A stretch of 64,000 bases of DNA from Isosphaeraceae bacterium (lineage in GTDB: Bacteria; Planctomycetota; Planctomycetia; Isosphaerales; Isosphaeraceae), in contig JANXSY010000173.1 of NCBI GenBank assembly GCA_025356435.1, positions 1 to 64,000 of the forward strand, given 5' to 3'. Positions 1 to 8,512 of this stretch are shown in pieces. Each line of letters opens with the position of its first letter. The first letter of the stretch is position 1. The notes below the pieces were generated by a model that made no database searches, was not told the DNA's origin, and worked only from the letters and a program-made list of their open reading frames with translations. A program made the translations under genes and the position numbers.

Positions 1-1207
1 GCTTGCCGGCGACGGCCCCGGCTTCCTCACCGCGAGGCGACAAATCGAGGTCGATTTCCGCGACGGCCAGGGCATCCGGCCCGGGAGTCCCGTCCGGATC
101 GCCGGGATCGACGCTGGCCGAGTCACCGAGGTCACACTGGCCGAGGTCGACGGGGTGCTCAAGGCCCGTGTGACCATCGCCGTCCCGGTCGACCTTGCCG
201 CGAAGCTCAAGCAAGATGCCAAGATCACCATCCAGGCAAGCCTTACCGGGCAGAGCCGGATCAACATCGTCTCCTCGGGCCGGTCAACCGTTGGCCTGGT
301 TGCGGGCCAGGTTGTCCAAGGACTCGAGACGACCTTCTTCGACCCGATCCTCGAACAGGTCGGGCTCGGCCCCGTCGAGCGGAGCCATCTGAGCCATACG
401 ATCGCTGAGATCCGCGACACCGTCGACAAGGCTGGTCCCCGGATCAAGACGATTCTCGCGAACGTCGCCGATACGACCACCGGCCTGAAAGACACCGTCG
501 AGGCCGTCCGCCCCTCGATCGAGGGCACCGCTGGCCATATCGAAGACGTCGCCCGCCGGGTCAACTCCGCTGCTCCAAAGGTCGAGGCCGCGCTGGCGAA
601 GCTTGAAGGGCTCACGGGCCAGGTCAATGGCATCCTCGCCGAGAACCGCGACACCGTGCGCGGCACGATGGCCAGCGTCCGAGACCTCACTTCCACGATC
701 AGCGATATGGCGAGCAAAGACCGCATCAAGGTCGAGAAGCTGATCGACGGGCTCGACGGCACGCGGGCTCGGGTCGATCGCGTCCTCTATCAGGCCGACC
801 AGATCGCCGACCAGGCCGGCCAGATGCTCGCGAGGAACAAGACCGACATCCAGCGCACCGTCACAAACGTCCGCGACGCGACCGACTGGGCTGACAAGCT
901 TGTCCAGAAGATCTTCGCCAACCCGTTCGTCCTCAGCCCCTTCTACAAGCCCACCCCCGCCGACATCCAGGTGCAGGCCGCCTACGACTCCGCCCAGATC
1001 TTCGTCAAGGGAGCCAAAGAGCTTCACGACGCGGTCGAGACCCTTGAAGCGATGCGGGCCAGGCCGATGACCGCCGCCAATCGTGCTGATCTCGATCAGA
1101 TCCAGCGCGAGATCGCCGTCATCACAGGACGGCTCGGTCAGACCTCGCAGGGTCTCGCTGAGGCCCTGAAGTCTCCCCGGGCGGGACGTGGGATGAGAAG
1201 AGAGTGA
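1..1207 (+). CDS. MlaD/MCE-family lipid-transport protein, 3' part
   Basis: The 5' end lies before the window; the reading frame is open from base 2. The first visible residues form the end of an MCE (mammalian cell entry) domain, with the typical 'DGQGIRPGSPVRIAGI' turn and a following 'GRVTEVTL' strand. The rest is a long, mostly helical tail with heptad-like spacing. MlaD-type proteins are periplasmic, anchored by one N-terminal helix, and bind phospholipid as part of an ABC transporter working between inner and outer membrane. The permease and ATPase partners (MlaE, MlaF) would be expected upstream, outside the window. No downstream partner is seen: the next gene is 350 bases away and unrelated. 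Family assignment is firm; the direction of transport and the substrate are not readable. Confidence 0.85.
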   Translation, partial: LAGDGPGFLTARRQIEVDFRDGQGIRPGSPVRIAGIDAGRVTEVTLAEVDGVLKARVTIAVPVDLAAKLKQDAKITIQASLTGQSRINIVSSGRSTVGLVAGQVVQGLETTFFDPILEQVGLGPVERSHLSHTIAEIRDTVDKAGPRIKTILANVADTTTGLKDTVEAVRPSIEGTAGHIEDVARRVNSAAPKVEAALAKLEGLTGQVNGILAENRDTVRGTMASVRDLTSTISDMASKDRIKVEKLIDGLDGTRARVDRVLYQADQIADQAGQMLARNKTDIQRTVTNVRDATDWADKLVQKIFANPFVLSPFYKPTPADIQVQAAYDSAQIFVKGAKELHDAVETLEAMRARPMTAANRADLDQIQREIAVITGRLGQTSQGLAEALKSPRAGRGMRRE

Positions 1208-1556
1208 GACAGCGCAAAGATTCCGGCCCTAGCGATCGGACCGGTTTCGCGACCTCATGGCCGGACGTTCACGCCGGAACCTTGGCCCCCGTGGGAGTTA
1301 TGTCAATTTGACAAAATTCGCCCCAATTTTCGGTGGGAAAGTTAAATTCGTTCCATCTTCCGGTCGATAAATAGAGTGTGGACGCCTGAGGCCGAGGTCA
1401 AGGGCACCGCAACGGAGACCAGACGCTCAACCGGTCGAGATCTTTCGACCGTGCAAAGCGGCGGGCTCCGAAGTTTGAAACCTTATCCTTGACTCGCATC
1501 GCCTGGGCGTACTGGTGGTGGAGCCGCCGGTCCAATCAGCAGAAGGGGAGGCTCAC
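1208..1556. other. Intergenic stretch, 349 bases
   Basis: No convincing coding frame. The centre is visibly richer in A and T than the flanks and holds the sigma-28-like promoter listed separately. The last part carries the ribosome binding site AGGGGAGG (about 1543-1551) of the FlgM-like gene. Confidence 0.6.
1343..1370 (+). promoter_or_regulatory. Sigma-28 (FliA)-like promoter
   Basis: TAAA at 1343-1346 and GTCGATAA at 1363-1370, 16 bases apart. The enterobacterial FliA consensus is TAAA, 15 bases, GCCGATAA, so there is one mismatch in the -10 element and one extra spacer base. It lies about 190 bases before a FlgM-like gene, which in known flagellar systems is a usual sigma-28 target. The match is seen directly; use by sigma-28 is inference. 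Confidence 0.5.
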
Positions 1557-1841
1557 ATGGAAGTCTACGGCGCAGGGGGGACACAGGGCCCCCAACCCAT
1601 TTACCCGAGACTGGCCGCTTTCTCCGTCGACGCAGGCCAGACCGTCCACGCAGGAGCACCGCGAGATCACGTCGAGATCAGCCCCCTGGGCCAGATGCTC
1701 GACGGGATTAGCCGACTCCCCGAAATCCGCCACGAAAAGGTCGATGCGATCCGCCGGGAGATCGCGACGGGCACCTACGAGACGCCCGCCAAGCTCGAAC
1801 TCGCCCTCGACCGACTCATGGACGAGATGAGCGGCTGGTAA
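1557..1841 (+). CDS. flgM: FlgM-like anti-sigma-28 factor
   Basis: A 94-residue protein whose C-terminal half fits the FlgM family: an 'ISPLGQMLDGISRLPEIR' helix, then 'EKVDAIRREIATGTY' and a last helix ending 'ALDRLMDEM'. FlgM binds the flagellar sigma factor FliA and holds it inactive until the hook-basal body is complete and FlgM is exported. The first 35 or so residues are low in structure, as is usual for FlgM. An in-frame GTG at 1515 would add 14 residues, but the ATG at 1557 has AGGGGAGG just before it. The gene stands alone, with a sigma-28-like promoter upstream and a strong hairpin downstream, so it is probably a single-gene unit. No other flagellar gene is in the window. Confidence 0.72.
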   Translation: MEVYGAGGTQGPQPIYPRLAAFSVDAGQTVHAGAPRDHVEISPLGQMLDGISRLPEIRHEKVDAIRREIATGTYETPAKLELALDRLMDEMSGW

Positions 1842-1864
1842 GCCCAAACATTGCCCGAGACTCA

Positions 1865-1914
1865 TCGGTCGGTCGGATAGTCGTGAGATCCACACGACCC
1901 TTCCGACCGACCGA
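1865..1914 (+). terminator. Strong hairpin after the FlgM-like gene
   Basis: Arms of about 21 bases (1865-1885 and 1893-1914) pair with one small internal mismatch around a 7-base loop. No T-run follows, so it is either a terminator of the non-U-tail kind or another RNA structure in the 120-base gap before the next gene. Confidence 0.5.
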
Positions 1915-1976
1915 TTCGTCGTCGGGGCTTTGTCGTTGATGGATCGACGACCGACCGCCCAATGAGGATCAACTCG

Positions 1977-3800
1977 ATGCCCACCCTCGCACGAGCGCGA
2001 CGGATCATCTGGCAACGGATGGCTTCGGCCGCCGAAGCGAATCGTCCGGGCCGAAATCGGCGTCGGACCATTCGCAGACTCATTGTAATGGGCCTCTGTC
2101 TCGGGATCGGCCTGGCCCTCCAATCTCGCCGCGACGATCGTGTCGCCGCCGATCGATTCGAGGGGGCTCGGTTCGTCACCGACTTCGCTCTCAAAGACAT
2201 GTCTGGCAAGCTTGTCACCCCCGAGAGCTGGCGAGCCTATCGCGCCGTCGTGGTCATCGCCCTCGGTGCCGATGATCCAGAAATCGCCCGGATCGCAACC
2301 ACATTCCGCGAGAGGCAGGTCGGATTCTTTGGCGTTTCGCCATCGCCGATCCGTCCGACCGGCTTTGATTTCCCGATCCTGCTCGACCCCTCGCACGAGT
2401 TAATCGGCGCGGCGGGTCTGCACGTCACGCCTGAGGCCGCCGTCATCGACCCTGACGGCTTGGTCGTCTACCGAGGCTCGGTCTCGGGTGTGCCGGCCGC
2501 TCTTGACGCGACACTCAAAGGCCGGATGCCCGAGGTGAGAGCGAGGCCCGCACAGGGTTCGAGCCTCCCCGATCCCGCCCCTCTGATTTCCATCGATGAG
2601 AAGGTAACCTATTCGACTCACATCGCCCCCATCCTGCGGGAGCACTGCGTCGAGTGCCATCGGCCCGGGCAAGTTGGCCCCTTCTCGCTCCTGACGTATC
2701 ACGACGCAGCCAAGCGGGCGAGCTTCCTCCATGAAGTCACCGACTCGGGCCAGATGCCGCCGTGGAAGGCCATGCGGGGCTGGGGCACGTTCTTTGACGC
2801 GCATCACCTGACCCATCGCGACCTGGCCCTCCTCGATCGTTGGGCCGAATCCGGTGCGCCGGAGGGAGACTCGACGACTCCCGCCCCTCCGATCGAGTCC
2901 CCCGAATGGCAGCTTGGATCTCCCGACCTGATCCTCACGATGGCCGAACCATATGCCGTCGCCGCGACTGGTGACGACTGGCGAGGCTTCGTCTTGCCGG
3001 GCCAGTTGACCGACGGTCGCGCGATCGCCGCTGTCGAATACAAGCCGGGCAACCGCAAGGTCGCCCACCACGCGCGGGTGTTCATCGACGCGACCGACTA
3101 TTCCCGCAAGCTCGACGCCGACTGCCCCGGTATCGGCTTCAGCTATGACGGCCGCTTCGATATCCCCCGCCCTGCCCTCGTTGAATGGGGGCCAGGGATG
3201 AAACTTCGGACGCCCCCCGAAGGCGTGGCCAAGCCGGTGAAGCCAGGGTCAGACGTCGTGCTCTTGCTCCACTATCACGGCAGAGGCAAGCCCGAAACCG
3301 ACCAGTCGAGCGTCGGCCTCTATTTCGCCAAGACCCCGCCGACGCGGATTATGGCGATGCATACGCTCAGCAGCAATCGCATCGACATTCCTCCCGGCGA
3401 GGCCAGGCACCGCGAGGTCGCACGGTCGACTGTTCAGCACGACATCAAAGCCTACAGCGTCTTCCCTCACGGACATAACCTGCTCCGCGAGATGAAGCTG
3501 ACCGCCACCTTGCCCGACGGTCAGGTCCGACGGATGCTCTGGATCAAGGATTGGAACTTCGCCTGGCAGACCCAGTATTACTACACCGAACCCATCAGCC
3601 TCCCGCGCGGGACGAAGCTCGAAGTCTTGGCCCTCTACGACAACTCGCCGGCCAACTCCTTGAACCCGAACAAGCCGCCGAAGCGAGTGAAATACGGACC
3701 GAGCAGCGACGAAGAGATGCTCGGCTGTCACCTCTACGTCGTTGCCGACGACGAAGCGGGCGACCAATACTATCGCCGCAAGTGGGAAGACGCCCGCTGA
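1977..3800 (+). CDS. Redoxin-cytochrome c-copper monooxygenase-like fusion protein
   Basis: A protein of 607 residues with one N-terminal membrane helix or signal anchor (about 34-49) after a long basic stretch. A thioredoxin-fold redoxin/AhpC-like domain follows (about 60-190), lacking an evident CxxC. Next is a c-type heme site C-V-E-C-H at 224-228. The C-terminal part resembles copper type II ascorbate-dependent monooxygenases: candidate copper ligands are the HH pair 364-365, H-Y-H 432-434, H-G-H 498-500 and M581 in 'DEEMLGC'. Family knowledge places such proteins in the periplasm, and they are expanded in planctomycetes; the substrate is unknown. The ATG at 1977 has AGGA 8 bases upstream; the ATG at 1962 would add five residues and has no such site. 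The following gene is another heme-binding secreted protein 87 bases on. Confidence 0.75.
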   Translation: MPTLARARRIIWQRMASAAEANRPGRNRRRTIRRLIVMGLCLGIGLALQSRRDDRVAADRFEGARFVTDFALKDMSGKLVTPESWRAYRAVVVIALGADDPEIARIATTFRERQVGFFGVSPSPIRPTGFDFPILLDPSHELIGAAGLHVTPEAAVIDPDGLVVYRGSVSGVPAALDATLKGRMPEVRARPAQGSSLPDPAPLISIDEKVTYSTHIAPILREHCVECHRPGQVGPFSLLTYHDAAKRASFLHEVTDSGQMPPWKAMRGWGTFFDAHHLTHRDLALLDRWAESGAPEGDSTTPAPPIESPEWQLGSPDLILTMAEPYAVAATGDDWRGFVLPGQLTDGRAIAAVEYKPGNRKVAHHARVFIDATDYSRKLDADCPGIGFSYDGRFDIPRPALVEWGPGMKLRTPPEGVAKPVKPGSDVVLLLHYHGRGKPETDQSSVGLYFAKTPPTRIMAMHTLSSNRIDIPPGEARHREVARSTVQHDIKAYSVFPHGHNLLREMKLTATLPDGQVRRMLWIKDWNFAWQTQYYYTEPISLPRGTKLEVLALYDNSPANSLNPNKPPKRVKYGPSSDEEMLGCHLYVVADDEAGDQYYRRKWEDAR

Positions 3801-3887
3801 GCCGGTTCGCCCTCTTGCAGTCCATCGCCGTGTAAGGCATCCTCACGGGACCGCATCCGGTCATGCAACCGTTGAGGACGCCCGCCC

Positions 3888-6800
3888 ATGCTCCGGCCGA
3901 TCTTATTCGCCTGCGTTCTCCTTGTCCCGGCCCTGAGCGTTCGAGGTGAAAGCCCCGACCCCCGCCTCAAGGGGTATCGCGTGGCCCCCGGCTTCAAGGC
4001 TGAGATCGCCGCGACCGAGCCGCTGGTCATCAACCCCGTCTCCATGACGTTCGGCGATGACGGCCGCCTGTTCGTCATCGAGTGGGTCTCGGGCGATGGC
4101 CCTAATGACCGGATCAAGGTGCTCACTGACACCGATGGCGACGGCGTCTTCGACAAATCCGCGATCTACATGGACGGGCTTGAACTCCCCGCCGGGCTGC
4201 TCTTCTGGGACGGCTGGACCTATCTCACGCTCAACCACGACGTGGTCCGTTTCAAGGACGCCGACGGCGACGGCACGTTCGAGACCCGCCAGTCGATCGC
4301 CACCGGCTTCGGCAACGACAACTCGCATCACCGCGTCTCGGGCCTGACGATGGGTCCGGACGGCTGGATCTACATCACGACCGGCGATAGCGACGCCCAC
4401 GCCAAAGGCTCCGACGGCTCGACCGCGACCGTCTTGCGGTGTGGCGGAGTCTTCCGCTGCAAGCCAGACGGCTCGCATATGGAGAACGTCGCCTTCGGCA
4501 TGCGGAACCCGTTCGGCAACGTCGCGTTCGACGACGAATTCAACATCTTCCACACCGACAACGACAACGAAGGCTCCCCCGGATTCACCGGCTGCCGGAT
4601 CTTGCACGTCGTCGAAGGCGGCGACTACGGCTGGAGGCTCCGCGAAGGGGCCCGCTGTTGCCAGCCCGACTTCGAGCGCGCCACCTGGAACGGCGGTCGC
4701 CCCGGCCGCCTCGGATGGGTTGCCGAGACCGGTCGAGGAGCACCCGCCGGCCTCTGTATCCTCAACTCCGCAGCCTTCCCCGCCTCGACACGCAACCTCC
4801 TGGTCTACCCTGACGTCTTCCGCAAGACCGTCCGCGCTTACGGGCTCAAGCCTGTCGGGGCGACATTCACGGTCGATCACGAATTTGAACTTCTTGCCGC
4901 CGACGACCCCCTCTTCCGCCCCGACGACGCCGAAATCGGTCCCGACGGTGCCCTCTACGTCCTCGATTGGCGGACCGATTCGGGCGGAGCCGGGAAGCTC
5001 TCTGGCAACGGGCAGTTCGGGCGGATTTATCGGCTGACGTGGTCGGGTACGGATAAGGAACCAGCCTTGCCGACGTTCCCGAGAGATCGGTATGCGAAGC
5101 TTGTTCATTCTCGCCGAGATGGACTTGTCGAGGCATTCTCATCGAAAGATTACGGGATGCGGCGGACTGCGGGGTTGGAATTGATCCGACGAGCATCCCA
5201 TATTGACTTCATCGCGGAAGATCCGGAACTCTTCGACGTACATATGAGCTTTGCGGCCCACTCTCGGGAATTGTCTTCGTTTGCAAGAAGTAAAACGAGA
5301 ATTCTTGTCGCTCGAAGGCAGTCCCTCGCCGTTCTCATGGCCTACGGCTCGATCGAGAAAGAGAGTCCTTGGCGCGGCCAGATTGGGACGATCATGGCAG
5401 ACACGTCCTTGCATCGCCTTTCCTATGAATACCTCAGTCGTTTCGGCCGTGGCGATGATCGATACGAAGCTTACGAAGCCTTGATGGCCAGTGATGCCTC
5501 AATGACTCGCGACCGTCCCCCGCAGGTCTTAAGGGCGATTGCGGTTGCGTTAGGACGTTTTTCCGAGGTCGATTCGGATAAGGCAGGATCGGAATTCGAT
5601 CTGGCGAAAGCATTCTCCGCGATCTCCCGTGAAAGTTTGACCAACCGACAATGGTTTGATGAGCAGATGAAAAAGGCCAAAGTCCTTGAGGCCGACCAGA
5701 ACGAAAGCGACAAGCTCAAGAAAGAAGTGGAGATCCAAGGCAAGTACATTGACACCTCGAAGAATACCTACAAAAAGAATCTTTCGTCCCTCTCGTCAAC
5801 CTACATCGCCCGTCGTTTGCTCGAAATGGCTCGTGAAAATCTCGACGGCGACCCCTTCCTTCGTGACGGCTTCACGCGCGGCCTCGAACGGCTCGGCAAG
5901 CCGGGGATCGACGCGATTGTCGCGGCCCTCAAGTCCGAAGACGACAAGGGAGTTTCGGCCGCACTCTATGCCCTCCAAGGCTGGCGATCGACCGATGGCC
6001 TTGCGGCCCTGATGGCCGAGGCGACCAGTTCCGACACGATACCCGCCGAGGCCCGCGTCGGGCTGTTCAAGGCGCTGCGAGAACTAGGGCCGGCCGTCCC
6101 GCCCGAGTCGATCACCGAATGGCTTGCGGCGGCACCCAAGGCCGACGGAGTCGCCAGGGCCGAGGCGATTCGGGTCGTGGGGGCGATGCAGGGGCGGGCG
6201 GCGATGGCCGTCGCGAAGGTCTTGCCGACGCTGTTGGCCGACGCTGATGCCGTTGTCCGACGCGCGGCGCTGGGGCTGGCGAGCGAGCATCGATCCGAGG
6301 TGGTCAAGACGACTCTCGTCGCATTGGTCTCGTCGCCCAACCGGCCCGCCGATGAGCGGTCGCTGGCGCTCGTCGCGTTGAGGGGCTATGAGGCCAAGGA
6401 ATTGACGCCGCTCTATCTCCGGGCCTTCGACGAGAGCAAGAATAGCGGTCTCAAGGGCGAACTTCTCCGCACGATCGCGGCCGGAGACTTTGCCGCCGCC
6501 GCGGAGAAATCCGAGGGACTGCTCGGCGAGACTGACCTCAACCTCCGCTCGATCGCCATCGCGATCCTCGGCCAGAAGCCCGACACAGCCTTGATCGTCG
6601 CCAAGCGATACAACGAAGGCAAGCTCCCCGGCGAAGACCTCCCGCGCGTGCTCGAATCGATCCGCTCCCACGCGACGCCCGAGCTTCAGGCCGCCACCCA
6701 GACCATGCTCAGATCCAAACTCCTCGCCGCGCCGACTGGTGAAGACGCCAGTAAGCTTCGCGACTATGTGACGCGGCGCGGCAATGCCGGGCGTGGCAAG

Positions 6801-7229
6801 CTGATCTATCTTGACACCACCAAAGGCGGCTGTGCGGCCTGTCACAAGCTCGAAGGCTCTGGCACCGCGATCGGCCCCGACCTCACGAAAGTTTACGAGA
6901 CGCTGACCTTTGACAAGCGCGTTGAGTCGATCCTCGAGCCTTCAAAGGAGATCAAGGAAGGCTACAACACCTTCAAGGTCGCGACCATCGACGGCCGGAC
7001 CCTGAGCGGACTGCTCCTCTCCGACACGGCCGAGGGCGTCACACTCCGAGACGCGCAAGGGAAAGAGGTCAAGGTTCCCGTCAAAGAGATCGATCAGAAA
7101 GGCCCCGACACGCTGAGCCTCATGCCGGCGGGCGTCGTTGGCCACCTCTCCTTCAATGAACTCGCAGACCTGCTCTCGTTCCTCGGCGATAAGCGGGCCC
7201 AGGAAAGCCTCCGTGCAGGCGGCAAGTAA
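3888..7229 (+). CDS. PVC-type propeller/HEAT/cytochrome c heme-binding protein
   Basis: A protein of 1113 residues with a signal peptide (about 1-20). Residues about 25-380 form a beta-propeller of the planctomycete 'membrane-bound dehydrogenase' family, recognised by repeated 'DGDGxFD' and 'GPDGxLYVLDW' motifs and the 'MRNPFG' strand. A helical stretch with HEAT-like repeats follows (about 600-900). The C-terminal heme-binding domain has C-A-A-C-H at 982-986 and the usual 'GIxGPDLT', 'SILEPSKEIKEGY' and 'LMPAGV' like elements. Such proteins are thought to be periplasmic oxidoreductases acting on sugars or other alcohols, but substrates are unproven. The segment coded by about 5030-5830 is clearly richer in A and T and in lysine codons than the rest. 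The start has GAGGA upstream. Confidence 0.85.
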   Translation: MLRPILFACVLLVPALSVRGESPDPRLKGYRVAPGFKAEIAATEPLVINPVSMTFGDDGRLFVIEWVSGDGPNDRIKVLTDTDGDGVFDKSAIYMDGLELPAGLLFWDGWTYLTLNHDVVRFKDADGDGTFETRQSIATGFGNDNSHHRVSGLTMGPDGWIYITTGDSDAHAKGSDGSTATVLRCGGVFRCKPDGSHMENVAFGMRNPFGNVAFDDEFNIFHTDNDNEGSPGFTGCRILHVVEGGDYGWRLREGARCCQPDFERATWNGGRPGRLGWVAETGRGAPAGLCILNSAAFPASTRNLLVYPDVFRKTVRAYGLKPVGATFTVDHEFELLAADDPLFRPDDAEIGPDGALYVLDWRTDSGGAGKLSGNGQFGRIYRLTWSGTDKEPALPTFPRDRYAKLVHSRRDGLVEAFSSKDYGMRRTAGLELIRRASHIDFIAEDPELFDVHMSFAAHSRELSSFARSKTRILVARRQSLAVLMAYGSIEKESPWRGQIGTIMADTSLHRLSYEYLSRFGRGDDRYEAYEALMASDASMTRDRPPQVLRAIAVALGRFSEVDSDKAGSEFDLAKAFSAISRESLTNRQWFDEQMKKAKVLEADQNESDKLKKEVEIQGKYIDTSKNTYKKNLSSLSSTYIARRLLEMARENLDGDPFLRDGFTRGLERLGKPGIDAIVAALKSEDDKGVSAALYALQGWRSTDGLAALMAEATSSDTIPAEARVGLFKALRELGPAVPPESITEWLAAAPKADGVARAEAIRVVGAMQGRAAMAVAKVLPTLLADADAVVRRAALGLASEHRSEVVKTTLVALVSSPNRPADERSLALVALRGYEAKELTPLYLRAFDESKNSGLKGELLRTIAAGDFAAAAEKSEGLLGETDLNLRSIAIAILGQKPDTALIVAKRYNEGKLPGEDLPRVLESIRSHATPELQAATQTMLRSKLLAAPTGEDASKLRDYVTRRGNAGRGKLIYLDTTKGGCAACHKLEGSGTAIGPDLTKVYETLTFDKRVESILEPSKEIKEGYNTFKVATIDGRTLSGLLLSDTAEGVTLRDAQGKEVKVPVKEIDQKGPDTLSLMPAGVVGHLSFNELADLLSFLGDKRAQESLRAGGK

Positions 7230-7270
7230 TCCAATTCCAGTCACCATAGATCCTGTTTTCGAGACCATCA

Positions 7271-8425
7271 ATGCGGCACCTCTGGGTCTTCTTGCTCATC
7301 CTTCCGGCGACATCGCGTGCCGATCAATTCGAGTCGATCGAGGGGAAGGCTCTTCTCGCGGCGATGAAAGGGGCTGATGCCAAGGCTGTCGAGCGGCTCA
7401 CGCTCAACGACCTTGGTGCCTTGCCCAACGTCTTGAAAGACGCCCGTTCGACGCTCCTCGCCGTCAAGACGACGAAGGGGAATGTGACGCGACTCCTCGT
7501 CACGCCTGAGCTTCGCAAGCTCGAAGGGGGCGGAGCGCCAACGCCCGTTTTCTTGCTCGAACGGTTTGACACCTTTGACAATGAAGACCTCTCCGCTCGC
7601 ATCGCCAAAGGGAGGGAGATGGTCCTCTTCCCCGGTTTTCAGGTTGATCTCGACACCGGCCAGATCGTCCCCGAAGGACGCGGGGGAGACCTATCGTATG
7701 TCTTAGATAAAGACATCCCGACGCTCGTTGTGCTCAAAGGGGCGAAGCTCTATACCCTGAACAGAGTCCCCGCGCCCGATCCGACCAAGCCTCCCCAGCC
7801 GACCCCCGGTCGCGCAGTCGTCCCACGTGATTTCGCCGGACGATACCGCCTCTTCGCCAACGGGCAATGGTCGGGCACTCTCGACCTCGCTGTCGATCCC
7901 AAGGGCGAAGTGTCTGGCCAGTTCCGCTCGGACACTCATGGGGCCGCCTATCCCGTCACGGGTCAGGTGGCAGTCGACGTGCCGAGCAAGGTCGCCCTGA
8001 TCGTCAAATTCCCTCGCTCACGAGGCGAGTTTGACGGATACCTCTGGACCGAGGGGAAAGGGGCACTCGCGGGAACGTTTCACCTCAACGACCGTACGTT
8101 CGGCTTCTTCGCCGTTCGAGACGGCGGCAAGTTCGCTCCCGAAGGCGCTGAGGTCGGAGGCATGGCGACCGACACGCGTGAAAAGCTCTTGATCGAGGTC
8201 AAAGGTGATCAATTCGTGTTCGAAGGCAAGGAGTATGCCCCGGATGGGTTGACCGAGTTGCTCCACTCCAGGCGCGCGGGGGACAACCCTCCGGTCGTTA
8301 CGATCCGGGCACCGTCCGACGCCCGATTCGAGTCGGTCAGGCGGGGGGTCGAGGCGGTTGAGGCGGCGGGACTTCGATCGATCCGGCTCGCACCGATCGG
8401 CGAACCGTCCGCCATCAAGCCCTAA
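7271..8425 (+). CDS. Secreted protein of unknown function
   Basis: 384 residues with a short signal peptide ('MRHLWVFLLILPATSRA'). I do not recognise the family. Residues about 175-285 look like an all-beta barrel: 'FAGRYRLFANGQWSGTLDL', then 'GEVSGQFRSD', then a strand ending 'KGALAGTFHLNDRTFGFFAVR', a rhythm like that of avidin- or lipocalin-type barrels. The first 170 residues are mixed alpha/beta, and a basic alpha/beta tail ends the protein. It follows the heme-binding protein by 41 bases and may be co-transcribed with it, so a role in the same periplasmic process is possible. The barrel assignment is a guess from the alternating pattern only. Confidence 0.6.
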   Translation: MRHLWVFLLILPATSRADQFESIEGKALLAAMKGADAKAVERLTLNDLGALPNVLKDARSTLLAVKTTKGNVTRLLVTPELRKLEGGGAPTPVFLLERFDTFDNEDLSARIAKGREMVLFPGFQVDLDTGQIVPEGRGGDLSYVLDKDIPTLVVLKGAKLYTLNRVPAPDPTKPPQPTPGRAVVPRDFAGRYRLFANGQWSGTLDLAVDPKGEVSGQFRSDTHGAAYPVTGQVAVDVPSKVALIVKFPRSRGEFDGYLWTEGKGALAGTFHLNDRTFGFFAVRDGGKFAPEGAEVGGMATDTREKLLIEVKGDQFVFEGKEYAPDGLTELLHSRRAGDNPPVVTIRAPSDARFESVRRGVEAVEAAGLRSIRLAPIGEPSAIKP

Positions 8426-8512
8426 CCCGCACCGATCAGCGAGAACGAATGGCCCGTCGCTTGCACTGGAAGTGGCTCGACCCCTTGCCCATCTTTTTGC
8501 GGAGACTACGCG

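Noticed and set aside
3903-5108. 401-residue open frame on the minus strand
   Set aside because: Antisense to the propeller domain; the regular 'DGDG' repeats of the plus strand explain the open frame.
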